This document shows, piece by piece, positions 17,504 through 26,697 of a stretch of DNA of 64,000 bases (the first letter of the stretch is position 1; each line of letters starts with the position of its first letter). This DNA comes from Alicyclobacillus fructus (GTDB lineage: Bacteria; Bacillota; Bacilli; Alicyclobacillales; Alicyclobacillaceae). The notes beneath the pieces are model-generated. The model was not told where the DNA came from. It did not search any database and saw only the letters and a program-made list of their open reading frames with translations. Location: assembly GCF_017329605.1 (NCBI RefSeq), contig NZ_JAFMTY010000005.1:1-64000 (forward strand), in the 5' to 3' direction. Both the position numbers and the translations under genes were made by a program.

Positions 17504-19285
17504 TCAACGAACACTTCCGTTCTTGAAGGAACTAGATCCCATTTCTCGTTGAATCGTCCACAACGCGCTGTAGATGCCTCCTCGATGAACAAGCTCACGA
17601 TGCGTACCGCGCTCGACGACGCGCCCTTCGTGTAATACGAAGATCTGATCCATGAATTCCATGCCCGTGAGCCGGTGGGTGACCCAGACGACGGTCTTGT
17701 CTCGCAGCGCTGTAAAAAACGCTTCCATGAACGAGCGTTCGGTTTCAACGTCAAGCGAAGAAGTCGGCTCGTCACAGAGCACGACCTCGGCCCCAGAAAG
17801 CACGGCCCGTGCAAGGGAAAGCCGTTGACGCTCACCTCCCGAGAGCGAGTACCCGCGATCCTGCAGCACCGTGTCGAGCCCCTTCGGCAGCCGCGAAACG
17901 AGATCCTCGAGCTGCGCGATGGAGAGGGCCATCATGAGTTCTTCGTCGGTAGCATCAGACCTCGCGAGCAAGAGATTCTGGCGAAGTGTCGTATGGAAAA
18001 TGTACGTATCCTGTGGCACCGCTGTGACGAGACGTCGAAGCTCAGACTCCGACCAACCGACGAGTGGATGGCCGAACCATCGTACCTCGCCCTTATCGTA
18101 GGCGACGAGACCTAGCGCCACCTGGAGCAACGTCGATTTCCCGGCCCCGCTATCCCCAACGATAGCAACCCGATGACCACGGGGGACCTCGATGTCGACG
18201 TCCCTCAGCGCCCACACGTCTCCTCGGCGGCAGCAAAGACCATGCGTCGAGAATGCCGTATGGGTTGACGCGAGAGCGAGTGACAAGGTGGCCGACGTCC
18301 CTTCGCTCTCCGCTCGTGGACCGACCTCCTCGCTCGACACCGGCGCGAGATCGACCATCTGCGCAACCGACCGTCTCACCTCAAAAGCATCCGCGAATGC
18401 TGGTCCCGCAGTGGTCCAAGGCTCCATGGCCGCCATGACCATGAGGGTCACGGCTGCTATCATCGTGCCAGGCAAGTTCGACGTAAGATGCAGTTCGATG
18501 GCCTCGGCGAGAACAGCAGCCACAGTAGCCGTAGCGCCCACATACAACGTTCCATCGAGGATCGCGCGCACGGCGTCGAGGTGAGCAGTCAGCCGCTCCT
18601 CCTCCTCATCCCAACTGTCCAGGCGCGCGAGCATCTCGTCCATCTCGCCATGCGCGAGTAGCTCGTCGATCCCACGGACGAGATCGTCCATCCCGGCTTC
18701 GCGCCTCTGGCGAATGGCGAACCTCGAGCTATGCCAGCGATTCGAGATCCACAAGGCCAGTAACGGTGCCGCGATTCCTGCCACGAGAACGCCGAGCGCG
18801 AAAGTCACCGCGAGGCTCAGATCCACCCGCGCGAGCCATGCACCCACCAGCGCGCTCGAAGCAAGGCCGCTCCCGAGCGGCAAAAGAAGCCTCAGAAGCC
18901 CGTTCTGCACTCGTTCCATGTCCGTCAGGATGAGATCCAGGGTCGTCACGGTGCGACGGCCAATCAAGGTATCCGGATGGCGCTCTAAATGCGAAAATAT
19001 GAGCGCGCGCAGGCGTGCCGTCAGACGAAGGACGGTATCGTGCGAAATCAGGCGCTCGAGATAACGAAACGCCGCCCGACTGGTGCCGAAAAACCGCACG
19101 CCCACAATGGGCACCCATAGCATCAGAATCGTCGACGGTTTGAGCGCCGCGGCGGAAATGAGGTAGCCCGCCGTCGCCATCATCGCCGCGGCGGCCACGA
19201 ACGTGGCGGCGGAAAGCCCAGTACTACCCGCCACACGGCCGACGACTGGACGCACAAATCCCCACATCCAGCGCACGCGTCTCAT
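17504..19285 (-). CDS. cydC: Thiol reductant ABC exporter subunit CydC
   Basis: A 593-residue half-transporter: six membrane helices in the first about 300 residues, then an ATPase domain with Walker A GDSGAGKS, signature LSGGERQR and Walker B VVLCDEP. With CydD it exports cysteine and glutathione and is needed for assembly of cytochrome bd. The ATG at 19285 shares its A with the stop of cydD (TGATG), which fixes the start; the open frame extends 62 codons upstream inside cydD without homology. It is the last gene of cydABDC. Confidence 0.94.
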   Translation of the reverse strand: MRRVRWMWGFVRPVVGRVAGSTGLSAATFVAAAAMMATAGYLISAAALKPSTILMLWVPIVGVRFFGTSRAAFRYLERLISHDTVLRLTARLRALIFSHLERHPDTLIGRRTVTTLDLILTDMERVQNGLLRLLLPLGSGLASSALVGAWLARVDLSLAVTFALGVLVAGIAAPLLALWISNRWHSSRFAIRQRREAGMDDLVRGIDELLAHGEMDEMLARLDSWDEEEERLTAHLDAVRAILDGTLYVGATATVAAVLAEAIELHLTSNLPGTMIAAVTLMVMAAMEPWTTAGPAFADAFEVRRSVAQMVDLAPVSSEEVGPRAESEGTSATLSLALASTHTAFSTHGLCCRRGDVWALRDVDIEVPRGHRVAIVGDSGAGKSTLLQVALGLVAYDKGEVRWFGHPLVGWSESELRRLVTAVPQDTYIFHTTLRQNLLLARSDATDEELMMALSIAQLEDLVSRLPKGLDTVLQDRGYSLSGGERQRLSLARAVLSGAEVVLCDEPTSSLDVETERSFMEAFFTALRDKTVVWVTHRLTGMEFMDQIFVLHEGRVVERGTHRELVHRGGIYSALWTIQREMGSSSFKNGSVR

Positions 19286-21033
19286 CAGGAAAGCACCTCT
19301 TCGCCACGGTAACGGCTCACCATAGCGTGAAAATAGCCATACGCAAGCAGAAGTTCCTCCGGCCGTCCCTCCTCGACAAGCCGACCTCCGTCGAGCACCA
19401 ACACGCGGTCCGCCGCGAGCGCAAGGCTCAGCCGATGCACAACGGCGATCGACGTGCGCTCCCGAAGCCACGGGACGACCCGCTCCTCCAGCGCCCGCTC
19501 GGTGGCGAGATCGAGCGATCGTGTCGGCTCATCGAGCAGCGCGACGGCCGGTCTCCGGAGGACCAGGCGCGCCAGGGCCAGCCGCTGCCGCTCGCCGCCC
19601 GAAAGCTGCACGCGCTCCCCGTCCAGTTCTGTATCGAGGCCTGCAGGCAGCCGCTCGACGACGTGGTCGAGCCCCGACATGACAAGCGCCTCCCGAACCT
19701 CCTCGTCGGATCTCGGCTCGTTCCACGTGACGTTGTCGCGCAAGGTCGCGTGGAACCACGTCGGCTCCTGCGCGACGAGGCCCAGATGACGGCGAAACGC
19801 GCCAAGATCAATCTCGTCGAGCGGCACGCCGCCGATGAGCACCTCGCCTGACTCCGGCCGGATGAAGCCAAGCAGCACGGCGAGGAGCGTGCTCTTCCCC
19901 GCGCCGCTCGGCCCGACGACGGCGACCAACTCGCGCGGCCCGATGCGGAACGAAACGTCCTCAAGCGCGGGCTTCTCGGCACCGGGATAGCGGACGGTGA
20001 CGTGGCGGAACTCGATGGCGACGCCCTGCGGGCTCACGAACGGCGTCCGGCCGCCGTCGCGCTGCCGCACGGCGGGAATCGGCGTCTCGAGCACCTCCCG
20101 GTGCCGCTCGAGCATCGCCACGCCGTCCCGCGCCGCGTGATACTGGGCGCCCGCGTTGCGAATCGGCAGGTAATATTCCGGCGCGAGCAGGAGCAGCACA
20201 AACGCCGCGGCGAAGTCCATGCGGCCGTTCAACAGGCGGATGCCAAGTGAGACGGCCACGAGGCCGATGCTCACCATCGTAAAGAGTTCCGTCACGAGCG
20301 AGGACAGAAAGGCAAGCCGGAGCACCTTCATGGTCGTCCGCCGGTAATCGTCGGCCACGCGCTCGATGATTCCCACCTGCGCCCGGCTGCGCCCGAACAC
20401 CTTCAGCGTCCAGAGCCCACGGACCACGTCGAGGAAGTGGCCCCCGAGGCGTTCGAGGGCCTCAAACCGCCGGTCGGTGGCTTTCTGCGCCGCCCGCCCC
20501 ACGAGAACCAGCAGCAGCACCATGAAGGGCACCGTCCCCGCGAGAATGACGGCCGTCAAGCGATCCTCGACCGCGGCGAACGCGAGAATGGCGATGGGCA
20601 CCGCCGCGGACGCCGCCGCTTGCGGAAGATAGCTCGCGAGATACGCGTCCATTCCGTCGATGCCGTCCGTGAGCCACGTCCGCCACGCGCCGGCCGGGTG
20701 GCGGCGTACCTCCACCGGCCCAAGCGCAGCCATCTGCTCGACCATCTCCCGCCGAATGCGCCGTTTGACATGCGAGGCGAAGCGCTGGGACAGCCACTTG
20801 GCGACTGCCATCAGCACCGCTCTGGCCGCAATCACGGCGAAAAACGCGGTGAGCGCGGCGAACCACGCATGTGCCCCGTCCGCACGCGGGAATACAGAAC
20901 GCACGGCCCGCGACAAATACCACGCCTGCGGCAGGACCAAGAGCCCGGCGAGCGCGGAGGCGGCGGATGCGAGCAGGAACGTACGCCGTTCCTGAGGCGT
21001 CGAGATGGGCAGCTGTCGCGATATCGAGCGCAT
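19285..21033 (-). CDS. cydD: Thiol reductant ABC exporter subunit CydD
   Basis: A 582-residue ABC half-transporter, the heterodimer partner of CydC. The membrane domain occupies roughly residues 15-310. The ATPase domain carries GPSGAGKS, LSGGERQR and VALLDEP. The ATG at 21033 has AAGG eight bases upstream and is preferred over the GTG nine bases earlier. It lies 18 bases after cydB and overlaps cydC by one base, so bd oxidase and its assembly exporter are co-expressed. Confidence 0.94.
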   Translation of the reverse strand: MRSISRQLPISTPQERRTFLLASAASALAGLLVLPQAWYLSRAVRSVFPRADGAHAWFAALTAFFAVIAARAVLMAVAKWLSQRFASHVKRRIRREMVEQMAALGPVEVRRHPAGAWRTWLTDGIDGMDAYLASYLPQAAASAAVPIAILAFAAVEDRLTAVILAGTVPFMVLLLVLVGRAAQKATDRRFEALERLGGHFLDVVRGLWTLKVFGRSRAQVGIIERVADDYRRTTMKVLRLAFLSSLVTELFTMVSIGLVAVSLGIRLLNGRMDFAAAFVLLLLAPEYYLPIRNAGAQYHAARDGVAMLERHREVLETPIPAVRQRDGGRTPFVSPQGVAIEFRHVTVRYPGAEKPALEDVSFRIGPRELVAVVGPSGAGKSTLLAVLLGFIRPESGEVLIGGVPLDEIDLGAFRRHLGLVAQEPTWFHATLRDNVTWNEPRSDEEVREALVMSGLDHVVERLPAGLDTELDGERVQLSGGERQRLALARLVLRRPAVALLDEPTRSLDLATERALEERVVPWLRERTSIAVVHRLSLALAADRVLVLDGGRLVEEGRPEELLLAYGYFHAMVSRYRGEEVLS

Positions 21034-21051
21034 GAGCCTCACCTTCGTTCC

Positions 21052-22074
21052 TCAGTATTCGAGCGGGTGATCGCTCGACAGCCGCTTCCGAAACACCCAG
21101 TAGCTCCACCCCTGGTACAGGAGCACGAACGGCACCACCGTCAGCGCGACGATGGTCATGACCTTGAGCGAATACGGATTCGATGCCGTGTTGTAAATCG
21201 TCAGGCTCCACGCCGGGTTAAGCGAACTCACCATCACCCGCGGGAAAAGGTCCATGAACACCGTGATGGTCGAGAGTACGATGGTCAACCCCGTCATGAA
21301 GAACGCCCAACCGTCCCGCTTCGCGCGAATGAAGAACTGAACGGAGAACAGCGCCAAACCGGCCAGGACTGGCACGACGCCCGGGTCAATGCCCCGGCGC
21401 GTGAACATATCCGTCTCGAGGTAGCTCAGCACCACAAACAGGAAGGTGAGCGCCGTCGCCCACGCGCCAATGGCCGTGGCGGCCGCGCGAGCTCGCTCCT
21501 GCAGCACGCCGGACGTTCTGAGCGAGATGAAGAGCGCCCCGTGCAGGACGAAGAGGAGCGTCATGCTCACGCCGCCCATGACGGAGTACAAGCTGATGAG
21601 ATCCCAGAACGATCCGACGTAATTCTTGTTCTGATCAATCGGGACGCCGTGCATCATGTTGGCGAGGGCAATGCCCCAGAGGAGCGGTGGCAACAGACTG
21701 CCGCCGAAGATGACCCAGTCCCAGAACGTCCGCCAGGCCTTGTTCTCCACCTTGCTGCGAAACTCGAAGGCGACACCTCGCCCGATGAGCGCCACCAGCA
21801 GCAGAAAGAGCGCCATGTAAAATCCGCTGAACAGCGTGGCATACCAGCCCGGGAAGGCGGCGAACATCGCGCCGCCAGCCGTGATGAACCACACCTCGTT
21901 CGCATCCCAGAAGGGCCCAATGGTGTTGATGAGCAGCCTTCGCTCTTCGTCCGTCTTGCCGAGAAACGGAACCAGAATGCCGACGCCGTAGTCGAAGCCT
22001 TCAAGGAAGAAAAACCCAATGAACAACACGGCGATGATGGCAAACCACAGGGATTCCAGTGTCATCTCGCGCAC
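21052..22074 (-). CDS. cydB: Cytochrome bd ubiquinol oxidase subunit II
   Basis: A 340-residue membrane protein with the CydB opening FFLEGFDYGVGILVPFLGK and DANEVWFITAGGAMFAAFP, and about nine hydrophobic segments. It pairs with CydA to form the high-affinity terminal quinol oxidase used at low oxygen. It begins 24 bases after cydA. Confidence 0.97.
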   Translation of the reverse strand: MREMTLESLWFAIIAVLFIGFFFLEGFDYGVGILVPFLGKTDEERRLLINTIGPFWDANEVWFITAGGAMFAAFPGWYATLFSGFYMALFLLLVALIGRGVAFEFRSKVENKAWRTFWDWVIFGGSLLPPLLWGIALANMMHGVPIDQNKNYVGSFWDLISLYSVMGGVSMTLLFVLHGALFISLRTSGVLQERARAAATAIGAWATALTFLFVVLSYLETDMFTRRGIDPGVVPVLAGLALFSVQFFIRAKRDGWAFFMTGLTIVLSTITVFMDLFPRVMVSSLNPAWSLTIYNTASNPYSLKVMTIVALTVVPFVLLYQGWSYWVFRKRLSSDHPLEY

Positions 22075-22098
22075 CTCCTCAGGCTCGTCGCCCTCATC

Positions 22099-23484
22099 TC
22101 ACAGCGCCACGGGCGAAAGCGACTCGGGTTCATCGTCGTGATCGTCTGCCACTGGCCCCTGGCGCACAACTCGCGCGATGAGGAACAGGTCGACCGCGGC
22201 GAGGAGGCCGTAGAGCACGGTGAAGGCGATGAGGGTCGTGAGCACTTCTCCTGCAGACACCGTCGGCGACACGCCATCTCGCGTGAGCTGCAGGCCATAC
22301 ACCACCCACGGCTGCCGCCCCATTTCGGTCATGATCCAGCCCATGGTGTTCGCGATGAAGGGCAGGGGCGTCGCCCAAAGCATCCACTTCAGGTAGCGCC
22401 GGCTGGGAACCAAACGATTGCGAACCATTCGCCACACGCCCCACGCGGAGGCCAAGAACATCAGCGCACCGGCGAAGACCATGATGCGGAAGCTCCAGAA
22501 GACCATCACGACGTCAGGGATGTAATTTCCCGGACCATATTTCGCCGCCATTTGTTGTTGAAGCTCGAGAATGCCCGGCACGCTGCCGTACAGCCGGTTG
22601 TAAGACAAAATGCTGAGCAAATACGGGATCTGAATCATCCACGTGTTCTTGTGCGCGGACGCGTGGATGATGGCAAAGAGTGTCCACGGCGCTGGGCTTC
22701 CGCTTGTCTTCCAAAGCGCCTCCGAAGCTGCGAGTTTCATGGGCTGAGACACCAGGAGATATTGCGCCTGCTCATGCCCGACGACCATCACGAGAAAGCT
22801 CGCGGCCACGGCCACGACGGATGCAATCCCGAAGCTCGGCTGGAACACTTCGATGTGGCGCTTGCGCAACAGCTGATACGCGCTCACGCCCATCACGACG
22901 AACGCACCGGTGACGAGCGATCCCAGGAACACGTGCGGGAACTCGTACCAGAGCTGCGGATTAGTGATGAGGGCCCCAAAGCTCGACATCTCGGCATGAC
23001 CGTCCCTCATCGTGTAACCCACAGGGTGCTGCATGAACGCGTTCGCCGTCAGGATCCAAAAGGCCGAAAGCGTGGTCCCGATGGCGACGAGCCATATCGA
23101 CGCCACGTGCATGCGCTTCGAGAGCTTATCCCATCCGAACATCCAGACGCCTAAAAACGTCGACTCGAGGAAAAAGGCGAGCAGCGACTCGATGGCAAGC
23201 GGTGCACCGAACACGTCGCCCACAAAGCGAGAGTAATTGGCCCAGTTCATGCCAAACTGGAACTCCTGCAGAATGCCCGTCACCACACCCACCGCGAAGT
23301 TGATGAGAAAAATCTTGCCCCAGAACTGTGCCATCTGCTTGTAGCGATCGTCCTTCTTGACGACGTACAGGGTCTCCATGATGGCAATCAGGTACACCAG
23401 ACCGATGGTCACCGGGACAAAGAAGAAGTGATACACCGTCGTGATGCCAAACTGCCACCGCGCCAACGCGACTTCACTGGGCAT
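22099..23484 (-). CDS. cydA: Cytochrome bd ubiquinol oxidase subunit I
   Basis: A 461-residue catalytic subunit carrying the heme b558, b595 and d sites. It begins ALARWQFGITTVYHFFFVPVTIG with the conserved N-terminal heme histidine. It contains GRQPWVVYGLQLT near the C-terminus and the Q-loop region, which is short, as in other bacilli, compared with the longer enterobacterial CydA. The start ATG at 23484 has GGGGGGAG upstream; the frame extends 36 codons further without homology. First gene of cydABDC. Confidence 0.97.
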   Translation of the reverse strand: MPSEVALARWQFGITTVYHFFFVPVTIGLVYLIAIMETLYVVKKDDRYKQMAQFWGKIFLINFAVGVVTGILQEFQFGMNWANYSRFVGDVFGAPLAIESLLAFFLESTFLGVWMFGWDKLSKRMHVASIWLVAIGTTLSAFWILTANAFMQHPVGYTMRDGHAEMSSFGALITNPQLWYEFPHVFLGSLVTGAFVVMGVSAYQLLRKRHIEVFQPSFGIASVVAVAASFLVMVVGHEQAQYLLVSQPMKLAASEALWKTSGSPAPWTLFAIIHASAHKNTWMIQIPYLLSILSYNRLYGSVPGILELQQQMAAKYGPGNYIPDVVMVFWSFRIMVFAGALMFLASAWGVWRMVRNRLVPSRRYLKWMLWATPLPFIANTMGWIMTEMGRQPWVVYGLQLTRDGVSPTVSAGEVLTTLIAFTVLYGLLAAVDLFLIARVVRQGPVADDHDDEPESLSPVAL

Positions 23485-23512
23485 GCGCTCTCCCCCCTGA
23501 CAGGTCTCAGCT

Positions 23513-23526
23513 CTCGTGATCACGAG
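23513..23526. promoter_or_regulatory. 14-bp perfect palindrome upstream of cydA
   Basis: CTCGTGATCACGAG is its own reverse complement and lies 28 bases before the cydA ATG. Further upstream, TTGAACA is repeated at 23604-23610 and 23626-23632 (22-bp spacing). These are candidate operator sites for redox control of the oxidase. They do not match the Rex consensus, and the regulator is not identified. Confidence 0.45.
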
Positions 23527-23656
23527 TGAACATTTGGAGCGCTCTTTACACTTGGATCGTATCACCATATCCTTCGAAAAAAATGCGCTCAATGCGTAGG
23601 TTTTTGAACAAACCGCGGCACGAGCTTGAACAGTTTGTAACGGGTCTACTTGCCTA

Positions 23657-23700
23657 TAAAAAAGCCGCTCGACGGGCCCCAGTGGAGCCCGTCGAGCGGC
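23657..23700 (-). terminator. Rho-independent terminator of the MFS gene
   Basis: A perfect 14-bp stem (23664-23677 with 23687-23700) with a 9-base loop is followed on the minus strand by a run of six T. It lies 15 bases past the MFS stop and insulates the cyd promoter region. Confidence 0.92.
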
Positions 23701-23714
23701 ACGTCCTGCGCGGC

Positions 23715-25334
23715 TTAGCCCGCGTGTTCCTCCGCCTCTTCCGCGCGGAAATACTCGTCGCCCTTCAGTTTCACTTCCGGCAAGAAGAATGTGCCGACGA
23801 AGGTGAGCACAGAAAAGACCAACCCAACCAAGAACAGTTGCTGAATCCCGTACGTCAACGACAGCTTGACTGCCTGCATGAGCTCGTGGTAGAGCGCGTG
23901 CCCGGCTGATCCCAACCGGTCAAACTGGGCGGCAATCGCCTTCTGGGCCTGCGCTGTGAGGAGCGCCTGCGGGTTGACGGATCCCAGGTTCGACTTCATC
24001 GCCGACAGCGACGGCGGCAACAATTCGCGAAGCTTGCGCGAGAAGGCGTGGTTCAACACCGTGCCGAACACCGGCGAAGCAATGACACCGCCGAGCGAAC
24101 TCACGAACTGCTGGCTCGCGTTCACCGTGCCCATCACGCGATAGGGAAACGCGTTCTGCACCGCCATGTTCATGAGCGGCATCAAGGCGCCGATGCCCAC
24201 GCCGAGGACAATCATGTCCACCATGATGGTCGGCCACGACGTGTGAACGTTGACCCGATTCAACAGAACCGAGCCCACCACAATGACGGCGCCCGATAGC
24301 CACGCCACGTGACGGTACCGGCCTGTTCTCGACATCACCTGTCCAGACACCATGCTGCCGACCATAAAGCCGCCCATCATGGGCGTCATGACCCACCCGC
24401 TGTTCTGCGCGTTGAGCCCGATGACCCCCTGCACGAAGATGGGCAGGTACATGAGACTTCCGAACATCGCCATGCCCACGAACAATTGCAGCAAGAGCGA
24501 CGTGGTGAACACCCGGTTGCGGAACAACCACGGCGCAACGAGCGGATCCGCCGCACGCGTCTCCCACAAGACGAACGCGACCAAAATCAGCGCGCCACCA
24601 GCCAAGAGGCCGACGATGTCAAGCGAGCCCCACGCGTACTTGCTCCCCGCCCAGCTGAGGGCGAGCAGGATGGGCACGAGGCCAATGGTGAGGAGCGCCG
24701 CGCCCTGCCAATCGACCTTGACCTGGTCCTTCGTCCGCACCCTCGGCAGCGCGAACACAACGCCGGCAATGGCGAGGACCACAAACGGAAGGTTGACGTA
24801 AAACACCCATCGCCACGACCAGTTGTCCGTGATGAAACCGCCGATGGCCGGACCCACGATGCTCGATAGGCCGAAGACCGCCATCATCACGCCCATCCAT
24901 CGCGCGCGCTCCTTTGGCGAGAAGATATCACCCACGGTGGCGCGCGGCATGCTCATCATGGCGCCGGCACCGATGCCCTGCACCGCCCGGGCCCACACGA
25001 GTTCCATCATGCTGTGCGCTTGTCCCGAGACGGCGGATCCAATGCCGAACATGACAAGCCCGAACAAATAAAACGGCTTACGCCCAAACACGTCCGACAG
25101 CTTTCCGTAGATGGGCACCGTGATGGACGACGTGATCATGTACGCAGTGAACACCCACGTGTACAGGTTCAGCCCGTGCAAATCACTGATGACCGTCGGC
25201 ATAGCCGTGGACACGACGGTCTGATCCAGCGACGAGAAGAACATGGTCACGAGCACGGTGGCAAACGCCCACCACTTGCGCGACCCGGTGATCTGATTCG
25301 TCCTCTGCACCTCATACGAAGCGCTCAAGTTCAT
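23715..25334 (-). CDS. MFS multidrug exporter, DHA2 (EmrB/QacA) family
   Basis: A 539-residue protein with 14 predicted membrane segments. It has the DHA2 signature near the start (FFSSLDQTVVSTAMPTVISDL), the LYTWVFTAYMITSSITVPIYGKLSD region of motif A, and motif C (GLSSIVGPAIGGF). Such proteins export drugs or toxic metabolites in exchange for protons. The ATG overlaps the marR stop by four bases (ATGA). A TTG six bases downstream is better spaced from the AGGAGG, so the first residues are uncertain. Control by the adjacent MarR protein is very likely. Confidence 0.93.
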   Translation of the reverse strand: MNLSASYEVQRTNQITGSRKWWAFATVLVTMFFSSLDQTVVSTAMPTVISDLHGLNLYTWVFTAYMITSSITVPIYGKLSDVFGRKPFYLFGLVMFGIGSAVSGQAHSMMELVWARAVQGIGAGAMMSMPRATVGDIFSPKERARWMGVMMAVFGLSSIVGPAIGGFITDNWSWRWVFYVNLPFVVLAIAGVVFALPRVRTKDQVKVDWQGAALLTIGLVPILLALSWAGSKYAWGSLDIVGLLAGGALILVAFVLWETRAADPLVAPWLFRNRVFTTSLLLQLFVGMAMFGSLMYLPIFVQGVIGLNAQNSGWVMTPMMGGFMVGSMVSGQVMSRTGRYRHVAWLSGAVIVVGSVLLNRVNVHTSWPTIMVDMIVLGVGIGALMPLMNMAVQNAFPYRVMGTVNASQQFVSSLGGVIASPVFGTVLNHAFSRKLRELLPPSLSAMKSNLGSVNPQALLTAQAQKAIAAQFDRLGSAGHALYHELMQAVKLSLTYGIQQLFLVGLVFSVLTFVGTFFLPEVKLKGDEYFRAEEAEEHAG

Positions 25335-25810
25335 ACCTCCTGACGAGGAGTCTCTTCCCCGTACGATTCCATGCGCAGTTGTTTCGCCGCAGCGACCATC
25401 GTCTCGAGCGCCGAGACGCACTGCTCAAACGCCCCAGGTTCGATCCGCGACACCATCTGCCGCATCATTTCGAACCACGCCCGCTCCACCTCGGCGAGCT
25501 TGGCGCGCCCGGCCTCCGTCAGTTCAATCACGACCACCCGCCTGTCCTCCTCGTCCCGGACCCGCGAGACGTAGCCATGATGCTCGAGGCGGTCGATCAT
25601 CACGGTGATGGCGCTCGGCGTCACCTCCAAGCGTTCCGCGAGCTGCGACACCTTGAGCCGCCCTTCGCGCCGGATCATCTGCATGGTGAAAAACTGACCC
25701 GCGGTGAGGCCCGTGTGCAGACGGTTCAGCAAATGCGGGCCGAACTCCTGCGCCAGCACCCCGAGCGACTGTGCAAACCGCTGGGTCAGCGCATCCATGT
25801 CCCCTCTCAT
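25331..25810 (-). CDS. MarR family transcriptional regulator
   Basis: A 159-residue winged-helix repressor. The recognition region is LKVSQLAERLEVTPSAITVMIDRLEHHGYVSRV and the wing is RDEEDRRVVVIELTEAG, the standard MarR arrangement. Translationally coupled to the MFS exporter and placed first in the operon, it is expected to repress the pair until a ligand binds. Its probable operator is the inverted repeat at 25882-25902. Confidence 0.95.
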   Translation of the reverse strand: MRGDMDALTQRFAQSLGVLAQEFGPHLLNRLHTGLTAGQFFTMQMIRREGRLKVSQLAERLEVTPSAITVMIDRLEHHGYVSRVRDEEDRRVVVIELTEAGRAKLAEVERAWFEMMRQMVSRIEPGAFEQCVSALETMVAAAKQLRMESYGEETPRQEV

Positions 25811-25881
25811 CCGCGATCCTCCTGATGTTCAATCGTTCAAATCGCCAAATCTTTATAACGAGCTAATCTTTCTACCGTTTA

Positions 25882-25902
25882 ACATTTACATTGTATAAAT
25901 GT
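25882..25902. promoter_or_regulatory. Probable MarR operator
   Basis: ACATTTA and TAAATGT form an inverted repeat around CATTGTA, about 70 bases upstream of the marR start, in an A+T-rich stretch of an otherwise GC-rich region. Length and symmetry fit MarR-type operators. Autoregulation is inferred from position. Confidence 0.6.
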
Positions 25903-26019
25903 CTCGCGATCGCGTCAAGTCGACGCGATCGGACACGCGACGCGCCCCGCTTGTGATACGATCGCCCAAACGGAATCGCGCGACGTGCCCTTGCGCGCGA
26001 GGATGGGAGGATTGGGCCG

Positions 26020-26697
26020 ATGGACTACCGCATTCACGGCACGACCATGCAGACCCTGGAGGTTCGGCTCGAACCGGGAGAAAGCGTGTTTTCGGAGGCG
26101 GGGTGCCTGCTTGCGATGACGCCGGGCACCTACATGGAGACGCGAGCGCCGGGCGGCCTCGCCGGGATGTTTCGGCGAGCGCTGAGCGGCAACAGCGTGT
26201 TCCTCACGTACTACCGCGCAGCGCGAGGCGAATCGGTGGTGCAGTTCACCACGCGCATGCCCGGGCACATCCTCGCGCTGCCGCTGCGCCAATACGGCCG
26301 CGTGATCGCAGAGCGGCACAGCTTTCTCTGCGCGGAATCGACAGTGGACTACGGCGTGGAGGTCACGCTCAACATCGGCCGGTTTCTCGGCGGCAACGGC
26401 CTGGCGCTGACCCACCTGGCCGGGGACGGGATGGCGTTTCTTTCGATCGACGGCGAGATCGTCGAGCGCGATCTCGCCCGGGGCGAGAGCCTCCTCGTTC
26501 ATCCCGGCCACATCGCGGCGTTCACGGACGGGATCGACTACCGCGTCCAGCTCATGCAGGGCGTCGCCAACATGCTGTTTTCGGGAGACGGGCTGTTCCT
26601 GGTGCAACTGACGGGGCCCGGGCGCGTGTGGCTGCACTCGGTCACCGTGCACAACCTGGTTCACATCATTCAGGAGTACTGGGGATCGCCGCGCTGA
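26020..26697 (+). CDS. AIM24 / TIGR00266 family protein
   Basis: A 225-residue beta-rich protein of the AIM24 family: MQTLEVRLEPGESVFSEAGCL near the N-terminus, a central GGNGLALTHLAGDGMAFLSIDGEIVERDL, and the closing NLVHIIQEYWG. Bacterial members fold as a trimeric double-psi beta-helix; the function is unknown. It has GGGAGGATTGGGCCG before the ATG. Its 3' end overlaps the convergent btuD gene by 32 bases. Confidence 0.9.
   Translation: MDYRIHGTTMQTLEVRLEPGESVFSEAGCLLAMTPGTYMETRAPGGLAGMFRRALSGNSVFLTYYRAARGESVVQFTTRMPGHILALPLRQYGRVIAERHSFLCAESTVDYGVEVTLNIGRFLGGNGLALTHLAGDGMAFLSIDGEIVERDLARGESLLVHPGHIAAFTDGIDYRVQLMQGVANMLFSGDGLFLVQLTGPGRVWLHSVTVHNLVHIIQEYWGSPR

Noticed and set aside
20437-23154. 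A 905-codon plus-strand open frame opposite cydD, cydB and cydA
   Set aside because: It crosses three genuine genes and their junctions on the other strand; composition is the shadow of GC-rich codon bias.
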